64,000 nt of DNA from Ahaetulla prasina (GCF_028640845.1 NC_080539.1:197820698-197884697); one strand, 5' to 3'; counted from the stretch's first letter, positions 1-12,595 are shown. Numbers and translations: made by a program. The notes: generated from the letters alone by a model not told the origin.

Positions 1-521
1 TTATATTTTTACTGAAATAACACAGATATGACTTGTTATTAATTACAGATAAGAATGTACTCAGGCTGGAGAGTCTAGGGATGTTTGTTTCTTTACAAAA
101 ATGATTGCGATTGTTTTTTATATATGCGTTCCTATAATGCTACAATTTAAAAAATTTCACTGAAAGCTTTATCGATTGTTGTCATAGTTAATGTCCAAGC
201 CTGCTTGTTCTCTAGTACTTAAAAATGCAGCAAGACCTAAGTTACATTAAGAACTAAGCCTGAGCTCAGCTCTGTTTACTTTCACATAAACAACATGCAT
301 TGGACTGAACGGTTAGTTTCATGTCTGGTGGTGGTAGAAATGTTTTTTCCCATGGCTCATAGGATATAGCAGAGATTCACATTTTTTGCCATAGCCTGGG
401 GAAATGCTTCATGTATCTCCCAAGGAAAAGGAAGGGTGAATCTTCAAATATTTCAATGAAATACTTTTTTTAGAAAAAAAATATTCTTAGCTGCATTAAA
501 TTCCTTCATGTTGAAGAAATA
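1..521. other. upstream RAPH1 intron/flank, nothing recognised
   Basis: AT-rich sequence with no coding exon, RNA gene or clear repeat that I can identify. Confidence 0.5.
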
Positions 522-918
522 CTGGTAATCCTAGACTTACAACAGTTCGTTTAGTGACTGTTCAAAGTTACAATGGCACTGAAAAAAGTGACTTATGACC
601 ATTTTTCATACTTACGACCATTGCAGCATCCCCGTGGCCACATGAACAAAATGTGGATGCTTGGCAACTGGTTCATATTTATGATTGTTGCAGGGTCCTG
701 GGGTCATGTGACCACCTTTTGCAACCTTCTGACACGCAAAGTCAATGTGGGAGCCAGATTCATTTAACAACCATGTTCCTAAATGAACAACTGCCATGAT
801 TCACTTAACAAATGTGGTAAGAATGGTCATACAATAGAGCAAAATTCACTTAACGAATGTCTCAGTTAGCAACAGAAATTTTGGGCTCAAATGTGGTCAT
901 AAGTCAAGGACTAACCTA
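522..918 (+). mobile_element. Tc/mariner (Tigger-like) MITE
   Basis: About 397 bp flanked by TA (520-521 and 919-920). Ends are inverted: a left terminus resembling cAGGTAGTCCTCGACTTAC and a right terminus gtcaaggactaaccta. It shares its internal sequence (gcactgaaaaaagtgactta; gcaaagtcaatg; gaaattttgggctcaa) with copies at 7516, 10428 and 47065. The superfamily assignment rests on the TA target site and CAG-type termini. Confidence 0.7.
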
Positions 919-1883
919 TATATGTAAATTTAGAGAATTGCTTCCTGGGCTTTAACAATGTCTACCGGACCTGAGCCTTTGACTTATATACTCTCTCCTT
1001 CTCCTCAAGCATGCCTAACTTCCTACTTCTGATGAACCATAGCTTACTGTTACGCCAGAATTGGCAAACTGTTTGGCCCTTGAAACTCAAACCAGAATTG
1101 GTTTCATTGTGCCTTTCCATTGCAGTATGCTTGAAGAGCCAGTATGCTTGAAGAGCTATAACATATTGTTTGTCAGAATTAGGAAGAGTTGTCTTGTAAG
1201 AGGAGGCATGAATCCTTAGCCTGGGACTCCACTCTAAGCTGCGCCTATTCCTCTGGCAGTTTTTAACCATAAAAGGTTCTCCAGTTAGTATTGGTAGAAT
1301 ATGGTACCTATGGTTGCCTTCAAATAAGCAGAACATTGAGTTATTATCCTAGTTAACCACTGAGAGGAAAGGGCACCCTAAATTATAAAGAATAGAATCA
1401 AAATCCAATTGTTCTCATTGAGTCAGAGTAATCCTTTCTCTGACTCAATGAGAGATTTAAGACTAATCTCTCAGAGTAATCTTAAAATCTTAAAATAATT
1501 TTATTATTTTCCCTCTCCCTCTTAAAAGTCAGGCTTAGACATTTTACTATGGTTAGTTGCACAGTCAGTCCCGTTTAGAATGGATTTGGCATTTCTATCC
1601 AAAGGACTTGGGACAGACAGATGTTCTTGTTTGATTGCGTTAAAGGTATCATTGCAGGATGTATAGTAAAGTAACATTGCTTCTGCAAAATTGACTAATA
1701 TTATTATTAAAAATGTTATTTTATTACAATAAATATTTTTCTACATTTTCTACATTTTCCTTACTTGTAAACAAGGCATTTGTGAATTTTGCCCTGTTTT
1801 ACAACCATTTTTGCCACAGTAAACCCAAGAGACAGGTACAGTTATATGACACCTACAGCTGAATTCACTTCAGTAATGAAGTA

Positions 1884-2296
1884 CAGTTAGTTCTCAACCT
1901 ACAAGCATAACTGAGCCCGGAATTACAGTTGTAAGTCATGTGGTTTCTGAAGTGGCTCACCCTATGAAGGCACTCCATCTTTATTACATTTTCAGTGGTC
2001 GCTATGTGAACAAAGATGTCATTGCGTGTGGTAATCGTTAAATGAATCCATTATACTCAATGGGCATTTTTTGCTGGAATCAGAAGTAAATTCTGGAAAC
2101 CAGTAAAAATTGATTTAAAAATTGCGATCACGTGAGTTCGTTGTCAAGTGTCCCAATGTGATCATTTGACTGCTCGATGTGTATGTATGTGTATGTAGCC
2201 ATTGTAACTTTGAAATCAGATTGTAGGTACCTTTTGTGGGTCTGTCATACCTATAAATGGTTATTAAATGGCTGGCCATAAATCAAGGACTAGCTG
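1884..2296 (+). mobile_element. Tc/mariner-like MITE, second subfamily
   Basis: 413 bp with cagttagttctcaacc at the left and caaggactagctg at the right, preceded by TA. The interior (gccattgtaactttgaaatc near the right end) matches the 412-bp copy at 37885 more than the 522-type copies. No coding capacity. Confidence 0.55.
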
Positions 2297-3361
2297 GATT
2301 GCAGATTATAAAATGTTATTAACTATTTTTTGCAAGCATCAGACAATATAGAAAGCCAGATCTATTAAGCATCAGATATGCCATCATAAATAACCAAAGA
2401 CTACAGGTTGTTAAACTTTTTCCAAGAAATATAAAGTGTTGATTTCAGATATTATTGCCCTTGGGTCTTTATAAAAGTAGAGACAGGCTAGGAAATGGGA
2501 AGGTTCTTGAGAAGCAAGGATTTCAAAAGAGTTGTGTAAAGTTAATATGCTGAAATATTAATGAATGGCTGCAGGAAAAAAAATAACTCAGACTGAGGGT
2601 TAAAAGTGAGACTCATTAGTAATGCAGTGTTCTTTGGCAGTAATTTGTTAAAACTCCAATTAAAAAAGCTTATGCAAATATAAGCAGGCAGAGCCTGCAG
2701 TTTTCTTTTTGCTAGTTCCTTGAAGGATTTGTTTTATAGAAATGTATAATAGGTGTAATTTAGCAAAAAATATGGACTATTAATGGAACAAGAATTTTTA
2801 ACTGGAATCAAAGTGTCATTGGCTTTAGCCTTAGTGGTAGTTGGCTGTAATTATACACACTCACAGACACACACAGTAGTATGGGGAAATGTTTTTACTG
2901 TAGCAGCTACAAAACTGAATATCTTTATAAAAACGAAAAACAAGCCACAGTTGAAATGCTGATACTGAGTCCTTGTTGAAAGGAATTTGGCAGCTTCTCT
3001 GGAGTTTTACTGGATAAGTACCCACATTGTACAGTTCAACAATGTCTCTTATGGCAGAGAATCTAAAAACTAAGCACTAGCATAATTGCCACTTAAATCT
3101 TTATATAAAGAGTCCCTTCAGCAAGAATAAGAAAGAGTTCATTATTTCTCCCTTTTCAATAATGCTAAATCTTTACACACTTTGTTTAATAGATTTGAGA
3201 CCTTTAATACTTTCATAAATAGATATTTTTTATTAAGGGATTATTCCAAACTATACTTTCTTAAAACAACAGTTTATTTAAAAGACACTTTTAAATGATA
3301 GATAGAAAGCCATGCAGGTATAAGAGATATAGTGTAACTGTGGGTTATGTCTAGATATACA
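2297..3361. other. upstream RAPH1 intron/flank, nothing recognised
   Basis: No exon, RNA gene or identifiable repeat apart from short (CA) tracts near 2856-2876. Confidence 0.45.
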
Positions 3362-3925
3362 CAGGTAGTCTGACTTATAACCAGGGGTGGTATTCACTTA
3401 CTTTCCCTACTGTAAGGAACTATCCCTTACAGTTTGCAAATGTGCATGCGCGTATGCACCCAGCCTTCCGCGCATGTGTTTTGCTGGCACGCACACCTTC
3501 CACGCATGCGCCCAGCCTCAAAAACATGCCTAAATAGGATGGCATAGAGCTGGGATGGGGGGCAGGCCACCCGCAATTTTTGCTACCGGTTCAGGTAGCG
3601 GCTGAATACCACCTCTGCTTATAACCATTTAGTAACCGTTCAAAGTTACAGTCGCACTGAAAAAAGTTACTTACAACTGGTATTCTCCAATGTACTGCTT
3701 TGAGAATCCAAAGAGTGGATATTGCTCCGCCTTCTTCTTTTGGAGAACTGAATCTGTTGAGCTTTCTGCCACGCCTCCCCTGGTTGCCTCCCAGTTTGAT
3801 TCAATCTTGTATCCAGGAGAGACGCAATTTCTTTTTGTTGAGCTATTAGAGAATATTAGAGTTCATGTGATTGCCATTTGTGATCTTGCCAGCCGGCTTC
3901 TGACAAGCAAAGCCAAAGAATTTAA
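3362..3925 (+). mobile_element. degraded Tigger-like MITE, split by a hAT element
   Basis: caggtagtctgacttataac begins the MITE, which resumes after the hAT insertion with catttagtaaccgttcaaag and gcactgaaaaaagttactta (3618-3680). A last piece (gtgattgccatttgtgatc, ttctgacaagcaaagccaa) appears at about 3867-3920. The 3690-3865 segment does not match sister copies and may be a further insertion. Confidence 0.5.
3382..3617. mobile_element. hAT-type MITE with 8-bp TSD, inserted in a Tigger-like MITE
   Basis: 236 bp from caggggtggtattcac to ggctgaataccacctctg, with inner inverted motifs (ctaccggttcaggtagcgg). It is flanked by perfect direct repeats CTTATAAC (3374-3381, 3618-3625), the hAT signature. 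It is CpG-rich and carries palindromes such as cgcatgcgcc near 3503. Confidence 0.8.
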
Positions 3926-4828
3926 TGCCTGATGGTCTGAGGTGGAGCTGGAAAGATGATGCTAGCACTGGGGGAGCGGCTACAAATACAGATAAAGCTT
4001 CACTCGCTCACCCACTGCTCATCTCCAGCTGTGTGGCCCTGTTACTAACAGGCCACAGACTAGCATCAGTCCATGGTCTGGGGAGCCTTGCTTTAAGTGG
4101 CTAATCACTTCCTTGCTTATCCTATAAGCATTGCTCTGAAGGCATTCATAAGGAAGAGGGTAGATATTCTGTACACTTGCAGGATGAAAAAGCACGAAAG
4201 ATATTAAGTAAAAATATATGAACATGTTACCATAGGATTACTTTTAAAAACCCAAACCAACTTAAGGAAACAAACAGCATTTTTAACTAAGTACAGAAAT
4301 GCATTGGAGAGTATAATACTATCATTATACTGCTTATTAAAACCGTCACAATCTAATTATGTAGTAGCACAAGTTTCTGAATCATCCTTAACGACAGTCC
4401 TGTATTGGGAAGTTACCAGAGTGTGGGCAATTTTGACCAGATTGTTTGTTTGCTTTAGAAATATATGTACCAGACAGACACTACTCCCTAAAAAAGATTT
4501 ATCCTTCAGAATCACAGTTACACAGACCATTTGAGCTTCTGGTGACTTTTTTCCCAAACACTTGAAGCTAAATAACAGGGATTCTTCCCCTTTCCGATCA
4601 GCTTAGCCCAGAGGTTTCTTCCTGCCATCCGTTACAACAGTTGAATAGCTTCCTGTCTCACGTTGAGGAATCCTACAGTAATAGCATTTCTGCCCTGGCC
4701 AGACTTCATTTGCTTACTTCCATCCAGTCTGTTACTGCCTTTGGGCACCATTTTGCCATTTGTTTTGCCGGGCCTGCTGCCAAAAACAAAGAAGCTGTAT
4801 ATTATCTGAATATTGCTTTCTAAAACTG

Positions 4829-5392
4829 AACAGCTAGTCCTTGCTTACTTACCATTGGTAAGCGTTTCGCAGTTCAGCAACTGTTTAAAGTTGGGATGAC
4901 ACCAAACAAGTATTACTTATGGCCATTACAACATGCCCATAGTCATATGGTCACAATTGGGTGCTTTGCAACCGGCTCACACTTATGATGGTTGCCACAC
5001 CCCGTGGTCATGGGATTGCCATTTTCACTATCCTACCACCTTCCCACAAGCAAAATCAATGGGGAAGCTGGCAGAAAAGGTGGTGGTTAGTTTCAATAGG
5101 TCCTTCTGGTTTCTCTGAACTCACATGATGTGCACCCTCTGTCCCATGGCTTTCCATGTTCATCAGGCACTGCACCGTTTCCCCCGGCTTCCCTGCACTT
5201 GCATGGCTCCACAGCCTGCTTTTCTTGAGTTCCCTGCACTTGTGCATGGGCTGCATTGCCTGTCACAGCACCTCCCCAATCCCCATTGTCACCCCCCCCA
5301 ATGCCACCCCATTCTCCTTACCTGGAACTCTTGTCACTTACCACTTAACAACCTGTTTGGCCCATTTGCTGTTGTAACCTGAAAACTATCTA
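4829..5392 (+). mobile_element. diverged Tigger-like MITE (approximate limits)
   Basis: cagctagtccttgcttactt at the left, then ttacttatggccattacaac, tcacacttatgatggttgc and caagcaaaatcaatggggaag, as in the other copies. The right end (cttaacaacctg) is uncertain, and a C-rich stretch at 5270-5320 is unlike sister copies. Confidence 0.45.
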
Positions 5393-6524
5393 TACAAGAT
5401 TTCGTTGAGGGGTTTAATCTAAACGTTTTGCAGGGTTATAAATGCATAGTATGCAGTGAGTGAGGCCTTACAAATATAACACAGAGACCTTCCCTAAATT
5501 TTGTTGCAGAGTTCCTGGGGGAGGGCCAAATAGATACTGTATGCTTTCGATCAGCCATTTAGTCCAGAGAAACCCTCTCTGCTGCTGATTTTTCAGGGAG
5601 GAAGCCATTAATTACTTGCTTCCCTCATTAGCTGGATTGGCAGCAAGACTAAAGGCTGAATTCCTTTCCCAGGATGAGCAAAACTGGTTTGTTTATTTAT
5701 TATTAGATAGTTCATTTAGAATCTATCTGTGACTATGCCTATATCTGTATGTCAGAGGCCTAGAAGAAAATCCAAAGAAGAAAAAAGAAAGAACGAATGC
5801 CTTCTGAATAACTATCATCTTGAGTACAGTGCTTTTTTTCAAGCTTCCCTGATGTGACCTTGTTACTCTAATTCACTGGATTCAGCTCCGTTGTTGCTGC
5901 CTGGGGACTTTTCCTTTCAGTGATTCTTGGATAAAATGGGCACTTCCTTCTGATTCTGAAAGTCCACCAAAAAAGGAAAAAATCATGTTTTTGATTTGTT
6001 CCTCAGCATTGGATTTTCCTGAGATGGACAGATTAAACTAGCTTTTCATTAATCCTTTCAGTATCTGAACCTCTTCGGGTGGAATTTTCCACATTTGCTA
6101 CATACATTGAGTAGCAAGGGGAGCAGAGGGCATTAAAAAGTAGGGTTTAGTTCAGTGGCACTATCCTTGGACACAAAAGGCTGATAACAGTGTTACTTCT
6201 GATAACTCCCATTCATTCTTAACTTCTCCATAAGACTGTTAAGGTGTGTGGTATTGAATGCAACTTAGCCATTCAGAGATCACTCCTGTTTTGATGAGAC
6301 CATCTAACCTTTTGGTCAGAGCTGTTGTGCCCAACTCCAGATTGGCCTCTATTTCAGCTGGCCTCAGAAAATCAGTACTATTAAAAAAATCTGGATCCCA
6401 TTTACCACTTTGTCCTCAACATCTTAAGAAGAACATATTTGCCACCAGCCTATTAGTAACATTTTTCCAATCCAGTAAATTTTTCAGGAGTTGTCACACT
6501 TCTGTCTTCAAATTTAGAGCCATA
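5393..6524. other. upstream RAPH1 intron/flank, nothing recognised
   Basis: No splice-bounded conserved reading frame or clear repeat. The open frame that starts at 6258 is a chance extension into the Bov-B fragment downstream. Confidence 0.4.
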
Positions 6525-6665
6525 CTCATACCATGGCTGGATGGAGTCACTGAAGCAGTTGGCGTGAGCTTAAATGGACTCCAGAGGATAGAGGACAGGA
6601 AGGCCTGGAGGAACGCTGTCCATGGGTTCACAATGGGTGACACGACTTTGCAACAACAACAACAC
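6525..6665 (+). mobile_element. Bov-B (RTE) LINE 3' end fragment
   Basis: It encodes WLDGVTEAVGVSLNGLQR, then DRKAWRNAVHGFTMGDT, the C-terminus of the Bov-B ORF, and ends in the typical cgactttgcaacaacaacaa tail. It is strongly 5'-truncated and non-functional. Bov-B is known in squamates and as a horizontally spread element in vertebrates. Confidence 0.75.
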
Positions 6666-7115
6666 TCTTTTGAAGAGAAGTTAATATATGCTTGGATCCA
6701 GTCATTGATCCATCCTTCATACGTTGTTGCTGATACTGTTTATTCTACATTTATACTGCTGAATCAGTACAAACTTCACACAATCCAATAAGTTAATATT
6801 AACAATCCAATAAATAGCTATTAACCAAAAAGATAAGCCAGTCAAACCAATTCAAGTATCTTCTCTATATTCTCTATATTCTACAAATTTAGATGCATCT
6901 AATAGGCATTGCATCCAATTTAATTTGTCCTCAAAATGGCTTGCAAGAATAACGTGCTATTTTTGGGAACAATTATGCCTAGCTTCAGGATCACCTGTTC
7001 TTCTCAGATTGACCTAAATACTTCTCCCCAAGACAGTTGAATGCATCAGGGCCAAGAACTTTTTTTAAAAGTCAAGAATAAACCTGCTTGTATTTTAAAC
7101 AAAGGTAATTGTGAC

Positions 7116-7312
7116 TACAAGAAGTCCTAATTTAGCGACCACAATTGGGATAGTCATTAAGCAAAGCAGTTGCTAAATGAAACTGAGCGTGCTTATAACC
7201 TTACTTCAGCTTTCCTTTGCTTTACAGACCTGCAAAGGTTGTAAATGTGAAAACTAGTCATAACGTTTTCATCACTGTGACTGTGAATGGTCGCTGTATA
7301 AGGTAAGCACTA
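7116..7312 (-). mobile_element. old Tigger-like MITE fragment
   Basis: agtcctaatttagcgaccac, gttgctaaatgaaactgagc and a right side gtataaggtaagcactaag resemble the terminal regions of the Tc/mariner-like family in opposite orientation. It is strongly diverged and no target site is resolvable. Confidence 0.35.
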
Positions 7313-7396
7313 AGGAAGAACTAACTTTATGCTTATAGCCAGTGAGATGAATGTAACATCAGCAGAATCGCCTGTATGTTTCACTATCCACTACAA

Positions 7397-7503
7397 TACG
7401 GATCTCAAACTCAAGGCGTCACATGTTTCCATTCCCGAAGCTGGGGTGGGAGTTGCCTGCACGTCACGCATCTGGCCTGCGGGCCACCAGTTTGACATCT
7501 CTG
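7397..7503. mobile_element. hAT-type MITE (107 bp) with 8-bp TSD
   Basis: tacggatctcaaactc at the left and ccaccagtttgacatctctg at the right are inverted relative to each other. Perfect direct repeats CACTACAA lie at 7389-7396 and 7504-7511. Same family as 23849-23982. Confidence 0.75.
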
Positions 7504-7515
7504 CACTACAAGGTA

Positions 7516-7906
7516 GAGGTAGTCCTCAATTTACAACAGTTCATTTAGTGACTGTTCGAAGTTACAACAGCACTGAAAAAAATAACTTATGGCCATTTTT
7601 CACAGTTACAACCATTACAGCGGCCCATGGTCACATGATCAAAATTCAGACCCTTGGGAACTGACTCATATTTATGACTGTTGTAGTGTCACGGGTTCAT
7701 GTGATTATCTTTTGTGACCTTCTGACAAAGTCGATGGGAAAACCAAAGTCAATTAACAACCATGTTACTAATTTAGCAATTGCAGTGATTCACTTAACAA
7801 CTATAGCAAGAAAAGTCATAAAATGGAGCAAAATTCACTTAACAAATGTCTCTCTTAGCACCAAAAATTTTGGGCCCAATTGTGGTCGAAAGTCGAGAAC
7901 TACTTG
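7516..7906 (+). mobile_element. Tc/mariner (Tigger-like) MITE
   Basis: 391 bp, TA on both sides (7514-7515, 7907-7908). Termini gaggtagtcctcaattta and agtcgagaactacttg. The interior is collinear with the 522 and 10428 copies. Short ORFs inside are not genes. Confidence 0.75.
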
Positions 7907-7908
7907 TA

Positions 7909-10427
7909 TTAATGGTTATCACTTGCCTAAATGATAAATGGAAGGAGAGACAATTTGAGTGCAAAACTCAATGTTTCTTCTTAAAAACTGGTTTGATGCT
8001 GAAACCCTAATCATCCTCTGTACTCCAAAATATTTTTTTTAAATACATTCATATATATCAGGCCTGGCACAATTCCAACAATTGAACAAAGGGTGCCTTT
8101 TCCTGGTGTGGCAACCACTTCTTTATTTCAGGGTGTACAGATAATGTGGACTGAATGCTGGATTTAACAAACTCCATTCAGTAGACTTCAGATACAACAG
8201 ACAAATTTTCTGTCTGGAAATAGAAATAAAGGACAAGTTGGTTGCACCTGAATTAGTCAAGTTGACACAATAAATTTACATTATCATTTTCATCAGGTTA
8301 TGTCATTCATTTAATGATGTCATCACACAAATTATGCAAATCACTGTGAATGACGCAGTTTGGGAATAACAATCACCAAGCTGCTGAATTTAGGTTTCAC
8401 TGTATTTCCTTTGTTTTTTTTCTTACACTCTGGATTTGTATGGTTTTCCCAATTTCTTGCGCATTGTTTTTAGGCTAAGTAGTGTCAGGACCATACCAGA
8501 GAGCATCTGTATTAGGATTGTTCTTGTATTAATTCGTAGTTGGAAGAAAGAACTGCTTCTTCATAATCAGGATGGGCAATAAGAATGCCTGCGATGATAT
8601 TAAGAGTACTTTTTACGTCCTAAAACATACTCTTAAAATTTTACAGAAAGACTTTTCTGGGCCGTTGGTCTCAAAAGTTTGCTTATGCCAATTTAACCTT
8701 TATTTTAAATTTAGCTGTGCAAATTAACAATTCTTTGAAATGTTTGGTCCTGTGTTCATTATATGTTCTTGCATAATATTTTTACAAATTTGTATAAACA
8801 AATATGAATACAATATTAATGTCCTATAATGTCAGATGTTTAAGACAAGATGAACATAAGCAATCTGTAATAATTTTTGTTTCACACTTAAAATTCTGCG
8901 GTTTCAACCTTTGGACAGAAACTTGCAAATCTAGCATAGTCCATTTTATTTGGCAGGCAGTGTTTTATTTGGCAGACAGTATTTTGGATGTCAGTATTTA
9001 GAGCGACAGCTCCTGAATTTTAAGTTGGACCAAATGTAAAGCTGTATAGACTAATTTGAAGCTTGAATTAGAAAAAGGAAAAATCCAGAAACTTGGTGAC
9101 TGATTCTGTGAGAGTAATATATAACTGTAAATGCATATTTTCTATTTTAGATTGTTTAATACACTTTGAATATCAAAGTTGTACTTAAAGTGGAGGATTA
9201 TTTGTAAGAAGTTTATAATTATAAATCAAAGTGTTTTAAGTGTTCTCATTAAGCAGTTCTGTGACTTGGATGACAGGAGTGAATTGACCTCTCCAGCCTC
9301 TCCAATTCTAGGCTGTTCTTTCAGTCTCTCAGAAGGCCTCTTCTGATAATTTGGGGAAGATCCTTGAAATTTTGATAGCACAAGGCATTGTTTATCTAAA
9401 TAAAGCCATCTTTGAGCAGTTGCTAAATAACCCTGCTGTTCAGTTTGTTTGTTTTATTTCAGCATGATCAATGTGCTCACTTAAACATCCACAGTACTGT
9501 TGTCCTTTTATGTTGATAGTCTAGCTACCACTATTTTCATTTTTCTAACTTACTGAACAGCTTTTAGGAAAAACTAAAAAGAAAATAAAAAATCCTAAAA
9601 ATTGCAGGATCCAAATGCTTTGTTGTTTTTGGAAGTGAGCTTTTCTTTTAAAGGTTTTCCTTGTATAAATATAAAAGGTAGTCAGTATATTAATAATTTT
9701 CACTCATATTTAACCTTCTGAGACCTAATATTTGCATTCTGTAGACTGGCATCTGGTAATTTCAGTTTCATTTCCCCCAGCATGCTCTGTCTTCAGATAG
9801 CAAGGGTGTGTTTTTATTTCTGCTTAACATCCAGGCTGTAGTGTTTAATAGACAGCAGTCAGATTGAACTGAGTTGCTATTGTCTTATTTCCCAGGAGTA
9901 ATGTTCCTAGAATATTTGCGCCTCAGGTCCAGAATTTAGTTTTGCCAGGCCACCAGAAAAATGTGAAGTAAATGGAGGACTGATGAGGGGAGAAGATAAA
10001 CGCCTTGTTCAGCAAAACCTGGTAACAATGGTTTGAGTCCTAAACAACAAGTTAATTCCATTGAATTCTCATGTCCATCTCATGTTACATATCCCTGCCC
10101 ATATTCTCATCTAGTGCTTATACCCAAACTTACCAGGGACAATTGCAAAAAGAGTCCACTTTAACTTTCCCCCCACCCCGAGAAATTCTCATTGTGAGAA
10201 ATTCTCCCTATATATGCCTTGGCACTCAACTGGAGTCCAATAGAATGCTAGAGAGAGGAAATGGAGACGATTAATTGCTTTTTCAAGTTTTTGTTCAAAA
10301 CATTTTGCCAGGAGTGATAAACCTTTCCTCACAAAGCAAAAGACAAAAAAGTCTTCTTTTTAAAATATGAAATATTGGATTTGCTGCAGGGATTATTGTA
10401 AATTTTAATCTAGTTCACGTTTGGTTA
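7909..10427. other. upstream RAPH1 intron/flank, nothing recognised
   Basis: 2.5 kb of AT-rich sequence. I see no coding exon, RNA gene, complete transposon or simple repeat. It is one of the longest repeat-poor stretches upstream of the gene. Confidence 0.45.
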
Positions 10428-10813
10428 TAGGTAGTCCTGGAATTACAAGAAGCTCATTTGGTGACCATTCAAAGTTACAACAGAACTGAAAAAGTGACTT
10501 ATGACCATTATTCACACTTATGACTTTTGCAGCATCTCTATGGTCACTTAATCAGAATTCAGACACTTAGAAACTGACTCATATTAATGATGGTTGCAGT
10601 GTCCTGGTTATCACCTTTTGTGACTTCTGACAAGCAAAGTCAATAGGGAAGCCAGATTCACTTAACAGCTGTGCTATTAAGTTTAGCAACTGCAGTGATT
10701 CATTTAACAATTGTGGCAAGAAGGGTTGTAAAATGGGACAAAATTCACTTAACTGGCTTGCTTAGCAACAGAAATGTTGGGCTCAATTGTGGTTGTAAAT
10801 TGAGGACTACCTG
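10428..10813 (+). mobile_element. Tc/mariner (Tigger-like) MITE
   Basis: 386 bp with TA at 10426-10427 and 10814-10815. Left end taggtagtcctggaatta, right end aattgaggactacctg. It matches the 522 and 7516 copies end to end. Confidence 0.75.
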
Positions 10814-10919
10814 TATTCTATACCCATTGAGGGGTAGGGCTGCCCTCCTGCCCATTTTGGTCATTCTTCCGTAAATGCTGATACCATGAGCAGGTGTGCT
10901 TGAATGCAGTGCTCTAAAG

Positions 10920-11114
10920 CAGTGGTCACCAACCAGTGGTCCGTGGACCATTGGTGGTCCGCGAGAAAATATTGGTGGTCCGTAGAAAAATGATTTGCAT
11001 TTTTATATTGCACTAAATACTATTTATCTTCTTTTAAAAATTGTATTAGTGGTCTGCAGGATTTAAAATTATGAATTTAGTGGTCCCTGAGGTCCGAAAG
11101 GTTGGTGACCCCTG
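10920..11114. mobile_element. hAT-type (Charlie-like) MITE with 8-bp TSD
   Basis: 195 bp. Inverted ends cagtggtcaccaacc and ggttggtgacccctg. Direct repeats ctctaaag (10912-10919) and ttctaaag (11115-11122) match at 7 of 8. The interior has repeated ggtggtccg motifs. No coding capacity. Confidence 0.8.
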
Positions 11115-11122
11115 TTCTAAAG

Positions 11123-12385
11123 CAAGAACAAAGGGGGCAAAGCGTCCGTGGCACAAATTTGACTTCACCACCCCTTTGTACAGTTGCTCTTGACTTCTGC
11201 TGTGTGGCATTTTTTCCTCAGTATATTAACACAATAGGTAAATGAGTATGTTGCTTGTTATATAGATATTAGATTTTTAACTTTTTCTAAATAAAGACAA
11301 TAAATTATCAGTAATAAAGTATTAATTTACTTTATTACATTTAGGAAATAAAGCAATGGAATAACTGTCATTTACATATATAATCCCTTTTCTACTCCAA
11401 TCTCTCTCCCTTCTCTTTTGTTTCCCTTTTTATTTCAACCCTGACTTGGTGGGTTGATGAAAACAAGGGAAACAAATACCAATTCAGCATGCTTTTAGTA
11501 GCTTTCAAAGGAAGGTAACAGGATTCAAGCCTCAGTTTTCTTATAATCAATGAGACTGGAGTTTGTTTCTTTTTCCTTTACATAATATCCATGTTAGGTT
11601 GGCTGCTTGGTAAAGTTTTTAGAGGCCTGATAAAGTGATGGGATGAGGAGAATAGGGTCTCTGCTCCACCCCCCACCCCCAATTTCAAGGCAGCTGGTGA
11701 CTCTTCTTAGTATAAGATCCAATTCGGTACGATTTGGGAGGAAATAAATAAATAAACGTTTACGCCTGCTAAAAGCTTTCATAATCTGTAACCAAAATTA
11801 AATTTATGCTTTCCCCTGGATAAATATAATTGTAAATCCTCTGACCTTTAGAGAAATAGATTATGAACATGGCCAGATATTATTAGTTTTTGAGCAGTCA
11901 TATTGGCAACATGCATGTCTTCTTCAGATTTTAAACCTGCCTACATATATTAAAAAGCTAAAAGAAATGTTTTATTTACATATCTTTCTGTTGAAGAAAT
12001 CTAGGACAGTGACATCTTCGACAAGTTATATTAAGCTGCTTTGTCATTGTTAACGTAGTTATTGCCTGCATTTTGAGTGCTTTTCATTCTTCCCTTTCAT
12101 TAACCTAACATAAATTATTGAGGAAAAACTATTCATTTGGTTTTAAACATGTATTCTTTAAGACAATAATCATAAGGTCCTGACAAGATAATATATCTGT
12201 CTTCTACTTGAAACAAAGCGAAGTGCTTCCTTAAATACAGTACATATCTTGCCTGAGAATTTTTTGTTCTGCATCAGAAATAATACTATTGATATATTTC
12301 TGTAAGGAGCAGTTCTTGTGGCTTTTTTAAATTAATGTATAGGGGGGTGTTGTCCTTGGAAAAGCCTCAATTTTTATATATTAAT
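11123..12385. other. upstream RAPH1 intron/flank, nothing recognised
   Basis: No exon or repeat identified. Confidence 0.4.
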
Positions 12386-12595
12386 GCCAGCAGGTTTGGT
12401 GATTAAGACTGGTAACAGGAAAGACCATGGCTTCTAGTCCTACCTTAGGCACAAAGCTAGCTGTGTCACTTTTGGCCACTCCCTTACTTTCAGACCTAGG
12501 AAGAAGGCAGTGGCAATCTACTTCCGAAAGCGTTGCCAAGAAAACTGCATGAACTTGTCCAGACCAGTTGCCAGAAGTCAAGACAAATTTTAAGG
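12386..12595 (+). repeat. tRNA-derived SINE (Sauria SINE type)
   Basis: A Pol III B-box-like gcttctagtcctacctt follows an A-box-like ttggtgattaagactgg. Downstream are caatctacttccgaaagcg, gttgccaagaaaactgcatg and cttgtccagaccagt, as in squamate SINEs with a Bov-B-type tail. Old and diverged. The ORFs over it are not genes. Confidence 0.6.

Noticed and set aside
962..1336. 124-codon minus-strand ORF
   Set aside because: No recognisable domain, includes a local duplication (agtatgcttgaagagc), no splice or promoter context.
6258..6791. 177-codon ORF as a gene
   Set aside because: Only its 6525-6665 part has homology, and that is Bov-B LINE; the rest is chance extension.
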